From Phallusia fumigata (taxonomy: Eukaryota; Chordata; Ascidiacea; Phlebobranchia; Ascidiidae), in the NCBI GenBank assembly GCA_008931825.1, contig QXVZ01000329.1, forward strand, positions 29,024 to 93,023: a stretch of DNA of 64,000 nt, read 5' to 3'. Of the stretch, positions 24,456 through 35,600 are shown in pieces. The first letter of the stretch is position 1, and the number at the start of each line of letters is the position of its first letter. Below the pieces are notes generated by a model. It searched no databases. It saw only the letters and a program-made list of their open reading frames with translations, and was not told where the DNA came from. The position numbers and the translations under genes are program-made.

Positions 24456-24822
24456 AATTGGCAATGCCAAAAGAGGATCTGAAATCTTGTAAACTCTCCA
24501 AGGTTGGTTCTGGATCATACAAACCAAAGGCACATCCCAATATTTTTAAGGATGAAGTGAAAAACAACTTAAAAGATGTATTTAAAGCCACTGAAGAAGC
24601 CAATTTCAACATTAAACATGGTATTTTTCTAGGTGTTTNAATTGGCAATGCCAAAAGAGGATCCGAAATCTTGTAAACTCTCCAAGGTTGGTTCTGGATC
24701 ATACAAACCAAAGGCACATCCCAATATTTTTAAGGATGAAGTGAAAAACAACTTAAAAGATGTATTTAAAGCCACTGAAGAAGCCAATTTCAACATTAAA
24801 CATGGTATTTTTCTAGGTGTTT
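24456..24822. repeat. Assembly overlap duplicating OGFOD1 exon 1
   Basis: About 183 bases ending at 24638 are repeated after the N at 24639, offset by 184 bases, with one substitution (GATCTG versus GATCCG). The copies look like two haplotype or contig ends. Only one exon 1 should be counted. Confidence 0.9.
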
Positions 24823-27800
24823 GCTATTTAATAAAGATTTTGTGTTTCAAAATTATCACTTCAAAATTATGTTTAGAAAACACAGTAGAAGCATCGAACT
24901 TTCCATTTCCACATTGTGTCATCAACAATTTTTTATGGAATGTCCAAGGTTGGTGTCGAAACTTTTTGTTATGAGGGCCGATTTTAATCAGGTGAAAACT
25001 CCCGCAGGCCGGCATTGCAGCCTTATCGAATTTTTGTTGCATTACTACTATGCACTCTTCATTTCTGCCAGTAAATAAAGTTTCATGAAAACCTTTTGCG
25101 TGAAGACACATGTCACTTTAACTGAAAACCTAATCTAACTCTGACCCATGTATAAAATGCAACAAGCACAGTTTTACACATAATTTACAGACAATAATCC
25201 TGCTGAAGATTTTGTAACAAGCCTCAGACAGCAGTTGCTTTCAATGGATTTTAATGAAAAATCAAACGATCTGTACAAGTTTAGACAAACAGATGAATTA
25301 ATGACACACTCTAAAGGTAATGTTGCTGAAATACAGTTTACCCAATAAGTTTCATTTGATTCAAACTTCACAACTTGTCTCAAATAGAAGCTTCACACCC
25401 CAATCGCACAAGTCCATTACTGCATCACCTTTGTAACCTTTTTTGCAAAACCCTTTTGCCATGGTTACAGGAAGTTACAGGCATTCCATTGAATGATGAT
25501 ATTAATATGTTTTGTGCACAGTATGCCTCAACAGGTAAGGCATACCAAAAAAAATCACCAAAAATTTATAATCTGTTATCAGCACCAAGTTTCAACTTTC
25601 ATGAACAGTATGAATTTTATGTTATCAGATTGCTTGATGTGTCATGATGATGAACTGGAGCATCGGAGAATTGCATATGTTTATTATTTAACTCCAGATT
25701 GGTCACCTACAGATGGGGGATCACTTGATCTCTTTGCATCGACATCATCTAAAAGTGGCTCCGTTAGTCAGTGCATTCATTAACTATGTTTTGTGTCACA
25801 ATTTCTGTTTTATAACATTTTATGGCATGTGATGTTAGTTTTATTTTACCATGGCAAAAAACAGACACCTTAAACCGCTGTTTGTTATTGTTGAATGTTG
25901 TTGGTGGTTTGTATGTGTATTACTCTTTGGGGGTCATTTATATTCTGGAGGTGTTGCTTTATTACAGCTTGGTACGATCCAGAAAAGATTGTTAAATCCA
26001 TCGTTCCCTTGAAGAATTCTCTTGTTTTGTTCGAAGTGTCATCAAACTCATTTCATAGGGTGTGTAAAAGCTTTAAACACAGTATAGCTTTTTCTGTTAT
26101 TTCTAGAAAGTTGTGCTACCTAAAGTTTAGGACCTTCTTATATTTTTCGAACAATTTTAATTTTTTAGGTTGCAGAAGTTTTGTCCTCTAGCAAAATTCG
26201 TGTTTCGCTGTCAGGTTGGTTTCATGGGCCACAGGTGCCAAGACCCAGTCGACCACCTGATCCAAGGCCACCAATCAGATGCTTTATTCCATCTAATTCT
26301 GTGAGAAAATATTGTTTCTGTATAAAATTTAACTTTGGAACACTAAACGTGGATCTGTTGATAATTCTCATCAAAAATATAATGGCCCAAATAGTTCTTA
26401 AAAGTGACATGCTTTATTCATCAAACGTTTCGGCAAAAACTCATACCATCATCAGTGATACAATAAGGTTGCACCAAACATGCAGGTTTTTATTGTATCA
26501 ATGATATGGCACGAGTTGTTGCTGAAACATTTAATGAATAAAGCATGTCGCTTTTAAGAACAATTTGGGCCAGTATATTTTTGATTAAAACATATGTAAC
26601 TTGAAAATTTCAATTTTGAAACAACCTTTCCAGAAATATTACCTGTATGTTTTATCTGCATAATATGGCTACTGATGCTAATAGGTTTAGGAAACAAAAT
26701 TTTAACATTGTATTTTATTGCAGGATGAATCTTGTCTGTCAGCATGGATTAATCCAATGTATTTAAACCTTGGTACACAAGGGGCAATTCAGCAACAGTT
26801 TACTGATGACTCTGAGATTCAACTAAACAACTTTCTCATAGTAGGTTGTTAAAGAATTGTTGCACACTGAATTTTTGGCGTAGTGCTAATTAGTTGTTTA
26901 TATGCATGCATTGTCAAGGTCAGTGAGTTTACTAACCACTATAAAACACAAAAAACATGATACATTGTTTACAGGAAGAGAAGTATGAATCACTTTTGAA
27001 TCACTTAAAGTTATTAAATAAAAATCATGATTGCTGGAAATTGCGTGGACCCCCCAGTCAAAGAGTTTATCACCAGCTAAAATTGCCACAACTAACACCC
27101 ACTCAACCTTCTGTAAATGGTGGGAATGAAGAAGTGGATAAGGCCACATCTTTCGCTGAATCATTGCAGTTGGTGCAACAGTTTCTCAATGTATTACTGT
27201 CTGAGGAAATGTTTCTCTACCTTTCAAACTTAACATGTAAGTAAAGAGGTTTGATTGTCAGAAAGTTTTGTACACAAGGTTCATTTTAGTTACCCCCTGC
27301 ATCCTAAAAGTTCTTTTCATAAAAATTCCTTTTGACAGTAACAAAATATTGCTTAGATTCCCAATCTATAAATGACTTAAATTTAGTTGTTTTCTCATGA
27401 ACATTTTCAAAAGCTTTTAGGCTTGTTTTTCCCAGAGCGTAAAAAAAACCTTAGTTAAATCAGTAATATTGTTGCAGAATTAATGTCAGTTGCTTTTACA
27501 CATAGGTTTATCATTTCATCCAATGGCTTCAAATTCTGATACAAGTGATGAAGAATGTGATAGTAAAACCAGTGGTATTCCAGAAAAGCGACAGAAAAAA
27601 GATGCACATAGTCAACCGGGGCTTGACTCTGGATGCAGGTTAAATGTCTTTCAGATTTAGAATTGCCGAAAGTGCAAATTATTTATTATGGGTCCCCTTC
27701 CATGAAGGGGACAGGGGGGGGTNGTGATAGTAAAACCAGTGGTATTCCAGAAAAGCGACAGAAAAAAGATGCACATAGTCAACCGGGGCTTGACTCTGGA

Positions 27801-28866
27801 TGCAGGTTAAATGTCTTTCAGATTTAGAATTGCCGAAAGTGCAAATTATTTATTATGGGTCCCCTTCCATGAAGGGGACACATATTGTTTTTACTCTGTT
27901 TTTTTTTTCTTTTTTTCTGTCTAACGCGAGTTTGTTCCCACGTTTTAGTCATGAAGGAGTTGTCCAAATTTCTTCAAATTTTCACACATGATAGATGTAT
28001 ATCTGAAGTTGTGCACTGTCAACGCCTTTACCCTATTCCTATTTGCAATAAGAAGCATTTGCCTGATTTCAAAGCAATGATATTTTGCATTTATAGGTAC
28101 CAAGTGCGAAGCTGGCGTCACGGAAGCCATACGTTGCTAAGGGATACAGACGCAGAGCGTGGAGAATACGCTCTCGACTTGAACCTTTACTTTTGCGATG
28201 AAGGTAATAACTGAAGCTACAATGCTGTTGTTTGCTGCCATGTATCTGTTTGTGTTTCTGCAATATTAGAAAGAGTTTCTCAACATGGCCAATTATTTGT
28301 GGTCACAACAGTGGTTAAAATAAAGATTAAGCGGAAACTTGATGAATTTTTCGGGTGAAAAGTTCAATGCTTCTAAGTCAAAAGTTTACGATTTAAAAAA
28401 TGCCCTATGCCTTGAAAAAGCTCAAATATTTTTTAAAAAAATTACCGAATTGGCGGGCAGTGGGGCCATCAGTACTTTTTAAGTCCCGAATCGACACAAA
28501 CACATCAAATCGTTTCTATCTAATAAAGATAAAAGTGAAAATAAATAACGTAAATCATCTCATACAGTGGTAACCTCAAATCCCTTTCGAAATTTGTTTG
28601 TTTGATTAGATTGGGATGAGGAATGGGGAGGATATACGTCATACATCGCTGATGACGAGGCCGAGGAGGTTGGTGTTCACTTAAACGTTTGAATGCCAAT
28701 TTAAAGTTGCTTAATCCGTTGTACTTGACAGTTGTTGACGATTGTTCCTGCGAAGAACTGCCTGGCAATAACTTACCGTGACAGCGACGCCCTGCGGTTT
28801 GTGAAGCACATCAACCACAGGGCGACGACGAACTTTTTTGACTTTGCGCTTTCTTATTACCAATAA
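24464..28866 (+). CDS. OGFOD1: OGFOD1, ribosomal prolyl-3-hydroxylase
   Basis: Thirteen exons: 24464-24620, 24877-24948, 25191-25316, 25388-25534, 25629-25766, 25968-26059, 26169-26300, 26724-26840, 26975-27236, 27506-27638, 28097-28203, 28610-28668 and 28732-28866. They give 558 residues (human 542) with no phase conflict. OGFOD1 is a 2-oxoglutarate/Fe(II) oxygenase that hydroxylates a proline of ribosomal protein uS12. Exon 2 has the conserved FPHCVINNF and exon 5 the iron-binding HxD in CHDDELEHRRIAY. The distal His is in SFHRV, spanning exons 6 and 7, and the 2OG-binding Arg in IRVSLSGWFHGP. The second, non-catalytic half follows, with WRHGSHTLLRD, YALDLNLYF, EEWGGYTSYIADD and RFVKHINHR. 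Exon 1 and exon 10 each occur twice around an N (second copies at 24648-24804 and up to 27805), an assembly artefact. The stop overlaps an AATAAA. Confidence 0.96.
26370..26585. mobile_element. Palindromic foldback MITE in OGFOD1 intron 7
   Basis: A nearly complete inverted repeat of about 215 bases centred near 26478. The left arm beginning TCAAAAATATAATGGCCCA is mirrored by the right arm ending GGGCCAGTATATTTTTGA, and the arms stay similar almost to the centre (ATGCTTTATTCAT against ATGAATAAAGCAT). It has no coding capacity. No clear target-site duplication was found, so the transposon superfamily is open. Confidence 0.8.
27557..27880. repeat. Assembly overlap duplicating part of OGFOD1 exon 10
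   Basis: Positions 27557-27713 recur at 27724-27880 around the N at 27723. The sequence just before the N (a G run) looks like a low-quality read end. Confidence 0.9.
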
Positions 28867-28867
28867 A
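28862..28867 (+). terminator. Poly(A) signal overlapping the OGFOD1 stop codon
   Basis: AATAAA begins two bases before the TAA stop at 28864, implying a 3' UTR of perhaps only 15-30 bases. Confidence 0.6.
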
Positions 28868-29010
28868 ACTGTTTTCTCGTCGTACGAAACTCTTGTGCCA
28901 CCCTAGTTTAGTAGTTTCCTAAAAATTATTCAAGAGAGGAAAACAGATCGTTTGAAAGTCGGCAGTTTTTGCAATAGTGCATACTCCGTTTACTCTATTG
29001 CCACACAATC

Positions 29011-29257
29011 ATGGTCGACTGCACGGTACGCAGCAAAAAGCATATACGGCTTCGCAATGAGGTAAGCACAACTTAAGACTTATCGTATCGTACTGCCATC
29101 CTTGCCTCACAATAAGGGATTCTGATCTTACTTGCTCAAAAAAATAATTTTTACATCAGACTATTACACAACAACAGAGTTTAGCCACTTCACGGTGGGG
29201 ACCAAAACAAACACAGTTAAAAGCTTCAAGCAGTCTGTTGATGGGTTTGATGAGTAA
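29011..29257 (+). CDS. Two-exon micro-gene downstream of OGFOD1
   Basis: Not a family I recognise. Exon 1 (29011-29061) begins with ATG and runs 17 codons (MVDCTVRSKKHIRLRNE) to a perfect GTAAGC donor. After a 118-base intron, exon 2 (29180-29257) continues in phase for 25 codons (FSHFTVGTKTNTVKSF...) to TAA. The 42-residue product is basic, with no signal peptide or membrane segment. It starts 145 bases after the OGFOD1 stop on the same strand, so it could be the second cistron of an operon or an independent small gene. The evidence is only splice signals and phase, so chance is possible. Confidence 0.35.
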
Positions 29258-29445
29258 CTGTTGCCAGCTGAATATTGCTGTTTCGAGACGTAATGGGAGT
29301 CGTCAAGGCTCTGTTGCCTGCAACACAAGTGGGATTGCGTTTATACATTAACGGTTGCCAAATTTAAAACCCCGTAAGCCTAAATGTCACATGTCTATCA
29401 TGATTTGATAAATTCTATTAATATTAGTATTTCGATGAAAAGAAG

Positions 29446-31657
29446 TTATGGTCGTTTACCAAGATTGAAGTTCTTGGACGATCGGCATCGTTTAACACAA
29501 ACTTGATTAAAGTGGTAACAGACTTGTTTTCTGAAGTTTGGATCGTAAAAGCTGTAAGTCAAGACATCAGCCAACCTTAAAAACATAGAGGCAATGAACA
29601 GTCTCATACCTACTTTTGATTTTAGTAAAAACAACAGTTGCGAACTGTTTTATTATAAATATACTGTGCATAAATGATTACCACTGTACAATCCTAACAA
29701 CGAGTTTTTTTTGTTTAATTGGTATGTAAAAATTGAATCTGACAGACATTTTAGCCGATACATGAGGGTAATAACTTACACCACCGTAAAACAAAAACAA
29801 GCGAACAAAGTTACCCGCTGGATGTAGAGAGGTAGAAAACAACAAAGGAACTGACCGACGCGCTCGTACAAGGAATCTTCCCGAAGTATTCCAAAAACAT
29901 CATAACAGCGATTGGCACTGTCGCAAAAAATGTTAAGTGACGTTAGATAAAAAAACAAAACGTCAGTAAAATCAAGGTTTTTGTTACAACGCCAAAACCG
30001 GGGAACAAGTGAAAAAAGATTATGTTTGAAAATCATAGTAATTGCGGACCCTTGTAGAGTACAGAGTTTAACTTCGCAATTACTTTTGGCTTGTCCCACA
30101 ACTCTAGAGGCCAAATGAGGCCAAATGGCCGGAACAAAAAGATTCCGTACCACTGATCTGTAATATAAGGAATAGTGCTCTAATAACATGCATTGTCGTA
30201 ACTAACAGATAGAAATTGTGTATCCAAGCACCATTGACTTTGTCAACGTAAAAACTAAACGCTCTGCTTTCTTCTCGCGATCCGTCGTTCTGGAATGGCC
30301 TCGTAGACGTTTGGACCGATGCATTTGGCGCCTTGCGATGTAAGTCGTGGCGATTGTCAACGCGCTCTGCGCAAAACAGATTAGTTTTATACCAAATTTG
30401 TGAATTTCTCGGGCTTGCGTAACACTGTGCTTACCATGGCCAAATACGGCACTAACACCAAAAGCGTTACGGGAATCAGCACGGTTACTTCCACTCCTGA
30501 TTGAAAAGAAATGAAGTACTGGAAGATCTCAGAATTGTATCCGAAAACAAAATTTCCCGAACTCCACGCTGTAACAGTTTACAAAGTTAAAACACTTAAT
30601 AACTTTTAAACGCGTTATAACCACAGGACGTGTTGAGACGTCTAGCTGTTCTAGGTCAAATTTGACATTTTGCGGCATCGTATGTCAGATTTGTGCAAAC
30701 GAGCCAAATATATCACAAAACATGTAAAACTTCCTGTGGTTTGTCACGCTCAAACAGCATGAAATTTTTCTTACCTGGAATCGATGACGCCACGAGGGAG
30801 AGTGCCCAGATGGAAACAAGATGCCACACAACATGACCGACTTTCAGATTTCGATACTTGAAGGGAAATCGGACAGCAACAAAACGCTGCCCGCTCATGT
30901 ACAGCAAATGGAATAGCGACGACGTGTAAATTAGTAATACAAACACTCCGCCAGTTGTCGCCAAAGTCGAATTTTGCGACTTCGCCACGTCTGAAAGGAT
31001 TTCCGAAGCGGTCCGGTCAAGGGACCGTAAAGCGTGTGGAACGCTGACAACGAGTAAGTCGAGTCCTGTGAATAAATATTTTATTATCTGCGGTTGTGTG
31101 CACACTAAGATAATTTGATCTGACTTAAGCCGCTGATGGGCCCACTTGGCGGGCGGCGTGGCAGTAGGAACGCAACAACAGGTACACAGACTTTGATGAA
31201 CACTTGTCCAGGTAACTTATGTTTTCTCAAAAAACATTATCATACTTCGATTTTAGCCAAATGCGGAAAAAATATGTGCTTCAAAAACACCTTTTATGAT
31301 ATCGGCTGCTGCAAGAGATACTCTTATGTAGTCCAACTTCGTCCTGTCCTTTTTGCTACTGTTTAATGTGACCAAAAATACGAGAAAATTTCCCAGCACC
31401 GTTAGCAACCCTACGATAATAAAAATTGCGACAATGATGGCACCGATTCCGACACTGCAAACATAAAAACACTAAATTACAGCATTCTATTTAGTGAATA
31501 GATTTTCAATATTTATTCCAAGCAATAAAGGTCCTTACCTGCATGATGAACAGTCCCTAAGAGGAATGTTGCTACAGTTTGTGATGGCATTCAGTGAGCA
31601 AAAAGGAGGAAATCGACAGTTGCTGGGGTTGAAGCTACTGTTTGCACTAAAGTTCAT
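29446..31657 (-). CDS. Rhodopsin-class GPCR with atypical QRF and DVLxY motifs (copy 1)
   Basis: Seven exons on the minus strand (31657-31539, 31454-31291, 31065-30775, 30568-30435, 30366-30207, 29917-29815, 29644-29446) join in phase to 389 residues. The N-terminus has three N-glycosylation sites and a cysteine cluster (PPFCS..AI..C....L..C..C). TM1 contains the GN pair (TVLGNFLVFLV), TM2 LAAADIIKG, and the end of TM3 reads SGQRFVAVRFPFKYR, so the usual DRY is QRF. TM6 keeps its proline (ISILPIAVMMF), and TM7 ends ADVLTYSFYDPNFR, so NPxxY is replaced by DVLTY. A basic loop between TM5 and TM6 suggests G-protein coupling. The ligand is unknown. It shares exon structure with the gene at 40.7-43.1 kb. 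Confidence 0.88.
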
Positions 31658-32695
31658 TGTCAAAACCAGCTAGTAGATTACCACAAAAAATTATTAAACC
31701 TATCGAGCACAAAAACAACAAAAGCATGGCTAAGTTACAAGACATCCTGGCAGTTGGAGACCGCCAATCGCGTGGCGTAGTATATTCGTCCCAAAAACTT
31801 TTGATGCGATCTTACTTTGTGGTGCAGCCGCTAAATTAAAATTTGTTTGCTTGAAACGTTTTCTAACTACAAAACTGAGCAAATTGAAAAACGTACTAAT
31901 TCCCTCAAAATGTCGTAAGCATAAACGCAACCTTCATATCCTGAAAACTTGCTACAGCTCAACCAGTTTGCCCCTTAACTGCCTTGTTATCGTGTTGTAA
32001 GTCATCCTGAGTTCTTGTCCACTTGTCACACGTTTTACCCCAGATTAATTATTTCCGCTTCAGCATGCGGTTTTTATCTGCGCCAACTATTTCTGAAAAC
32101 ATCATTTTGCGCAAACACATTCCACCATAGGTTGTCTGCTGCACGGTTGTCACATTTGTCCGGTTTTGACACATTCAATCTTGACGAAAGACTTTTGATG
32201 CGTCATAATTGGCTCAACGTCTGTCACGCGTGACTAATCTCATATAACTCCGTTGGGAAACGAACGATAGCCTTCGGCCGCAGCCGCCGCTTACCAAATT
32301 ACTGTAATTTTTTCATCAGGGTTCGTTGCCTTTCATGAGTTCCGCCAACGTAAAGTTGTGACTGACGCGCGGATCAGTTGGTAAAAGACACTTCCTTAGT
32401 AAAAGCATAACCAGAAAAAAACTTCTCGGAAACGTATCTCGCTAGCGATAGGTATTGTATTCCCTGGTCTCTACCTTTTGAAATTTGTTTCAGAACTTTG
32501 CTTATTATGGCTGCAAAAGGGTCATTAAATAGTGAATTTTATTCCAACTATACAAGAGATAGCCCGTTGATAAACTTCATACTTTTTTAAAGACTTTAAA
32601 ATAACACGTAGAAATATCTGCGAGCAGATTATACACAAATGCATATGTTTCCGTTTCCTGACTTTTCTATTGTTTCATCGGAGATTTGTTCCCAA

Positions 32696-35600
32696 CTAAA
32701 CACGGGCAAATGTTTTTGATCTAACTTGTGATCTCCACATTCGATACGCGGCAACGCAAAGAACACCGGACATGACGAAGGTTCCCAACGCAACGTATAC
32801 CGACGATTTTTTCAACACCTTCCTTGATTTTTTGGTCGGACTTTTAAACTCGACACCTTCGAGAAGTCAAGTTAGTCTAACAGAGGTAGAAACAAATTAA
32901 AAAAAGGCCTACCATAATTTCCATTGTTATTTTCATGTTTATTATCGTCCCATGCCCATTTATTCTTGTCCACTGGAACGACACAGCTTTTTCCGTCGTT
33001 AGCAACCAGCATTCCCGGGGGACAACTGCACAAAGCACGTCTACCCAGGACCCGGCATTCATGAGCACAATTTTTCTGAGATGAAAGTATAAATTTCCAC
33101 TAACCCCATTTTTTAGACTGTAGCGACAACACAGCGCTCTCAATCTAACTGACGTAATAGCTGAAATAAAACATTTCATACACTGCTGGGGACAAGCGCG
33201 CTCAACCTAACGTAATGGCTAAAACAATACATTGATAATAAGCCAAATGGGTGTTTTAAGTGAGTAAAGACAGTTAAGTAAGTGAGTAAAGACAGTTAGG
33301 ACCCATACCACCCTATTGTTATTACTAGGCCTGGCCTAATTATTTGTGCGTAATACACATCCGTTTGGTTTACGCTCAGATGTGTTGCGTGATTACAGAG
33401 CCAACGCTTTTAACATACGATCCGAAAGATTTCAAGATGTTTTGTCTGTTCTTGATCTTTTTACATTACATTGCACCAAAAAAACGTATGCGAGCATGCC
33501 TTTGACACACAGAATAATAAAATTTTGGGTTTATATGTTTTACAGGAGTACCGTTTTGCATTTTCTGGAAAACCAAGCAGTAAGAATTATTAATCGTGCG
33601 TAGAATTATTTTGTATTTCTTATTGCAGTCGATTGTTCCTTTTGGTTGATGCTTCCCTTGGTTTAATGTATTAAATCAGCGATGAACGAGCGATGACCTC
33701 CGAAAGCTATCCTTATGTCAATCTATTGTAAGATGTGAAGTTCATTGCCGCTTAAAATTGACACTTCCCTTAATTGCTGCAACGTCTTAAATTAGCGATG
33801 CACCCCGATACACTCATATTGTCCCTAATTTCATAACTATTGTTAAGTTATGCCTTTGATGTTTATATTTTACTACTGAGACCACCACATTAAAAAACGT
33901 TTTTTTTTTTCGTGCCGCAGCTGCAAAAAGTAGTTGAAATATAGCCATTTCGCTTAGTATATGAAAAAATGGATTTCCCAACCTGTTGGCAAAGATCTAG
34001 AGGGTGCTCGGGTTCCACGTCTTTCTGCAGTGACGTGGCACCAGGTCTGGTGATTCTGATTGGTCCAATTCTAATCTGCAGTCCTTCTGCTTGGCTTATA
34101 TCTCGCCGTCTTTTTCCTCCACAACCCTATAGGACAGTGGTTCTTTAGCTTTTATTATCGTTACCCTTAAGAAGAACCTGGTAATTCTTAATTCCCCCTT
34201 TTCAAAAAACAAGTTGCTGATTAATAGAACTATAGAACTAAGACGTTACGGAAGGTGTTAATTGAAACGAAACGACAAACGAACACACGCGAAACTTTAC
34301 GTCCTACAAAGTTTAAATTTTATGGTGCAACGCAACAAAAAACGATAATTTAATCAGCCCTTGAAAAACGTCCTATTGAGGTTGAATACTACTGCTATGG
34401 GACTTTTGCTTCAGGTGTTTTTCAGTGCCTGCAAGTCACACTTGTTATATTTACCGCGCAGCCTGGATCAGCGTCGCAAAAGTGGACCGTACAGTGAATA
34501 TAAACTTCTGAACTTATCTGGTTCCCAATCACGAATGAACTGAACATAAATTCTTGTGAATTTGCGTTATTGGGTGTGAGGATTGTGGCATCGACCGCGG
34601 CGCACCTGAAACAAATTAAAATTTAGTAGAAGCGCCACCGAAATAAGGTCACTAATGATTCAAGTACTCCATAACATTTCATTTGCATTAAAGTCAAGTA
34701 TTTTTGCTAGAGAATAAAACTGCACCCATGGTAGTGAATTTGTTCCAACATTCACGTTGTGTATTAGACTCGTTCAATATCCACGAGCTTGGCACAACAA
34801 AGCATACGCACCCGTCTATAATTGTAGAGGAAGCTGCTTCGCTTCTTCCGAACGCACTAGAATTGGAAACCCAACAGGAGACAAGCTAAAGGAAACACAA
34901 ACACTAAACTTAACAAAACACAGCCCAACAAGCAGTGCCATGGCTGCCGGCAGAAAATTTTCAAAAGGGGGGGCAAATCTTTACACATACATAAAATGAG
35001 ATTTTTTGATCTACATGTATAATTAAGAGAGGTCATTTTTCGGGATTTTAAGGGGCCAGGGAGGAGTGCTCCTCTTGTCCCTTGAGCTGGCGCCCATGGG
35101 CAGTTCCCTATTGCGAAGCTATCTGTCATCACAAGATTTCCAATTTTTACCTGCAGAGCTAGGTCGTCATCATCTACCATCGCCTGCACGAAAATACTCT
35201 CGGGGACCATGACTTCCGGTGTTCCAGGATGCGTAGCTAACGGTGTCGTGAGACTTGCGTCTCTAAAAGCTGACATCGAAGCAACCAGGTGACCGTTTTT
35301 ATGGATGTCGTCTGCGAAGTCCAATCTTGGGCACAAGGTATACATTGTTGGAAACGGAAGAGTAAATTTTAGGGACATAACCGACCAAGTACCATTACCG
35401 AACGTTGTAATAATTATTTTTGCTTGTGTAAAAGTCTTTTGCACTTTTTTACTCGTCAATAATCCGAAGTTTTAGTGATAAATTTAATTATTATATGAGC
35501 TGCAGACAGTGCACACTGTTTCGACTTGTAAGGTCTTATCAGTGCAGCTGGTGACAGGACATAGGCCATTTAGGCTAGTCTAGCCAAATTGCTATTATAT

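Noticed and set aside
24456-24822. Tandem duplication of OGFOD1 exon 1 as a real event
   Set aside because: The copies abut a single N and continue identically only at the junction, as seen at three other Ns; assembly overlap explains it.
34137-34200. Possible further hAT terminal repeat (CAGTGGTTCTTTAGC)
   Set aside because: Only one end is visible and no matching inverted end or target duplication was found.
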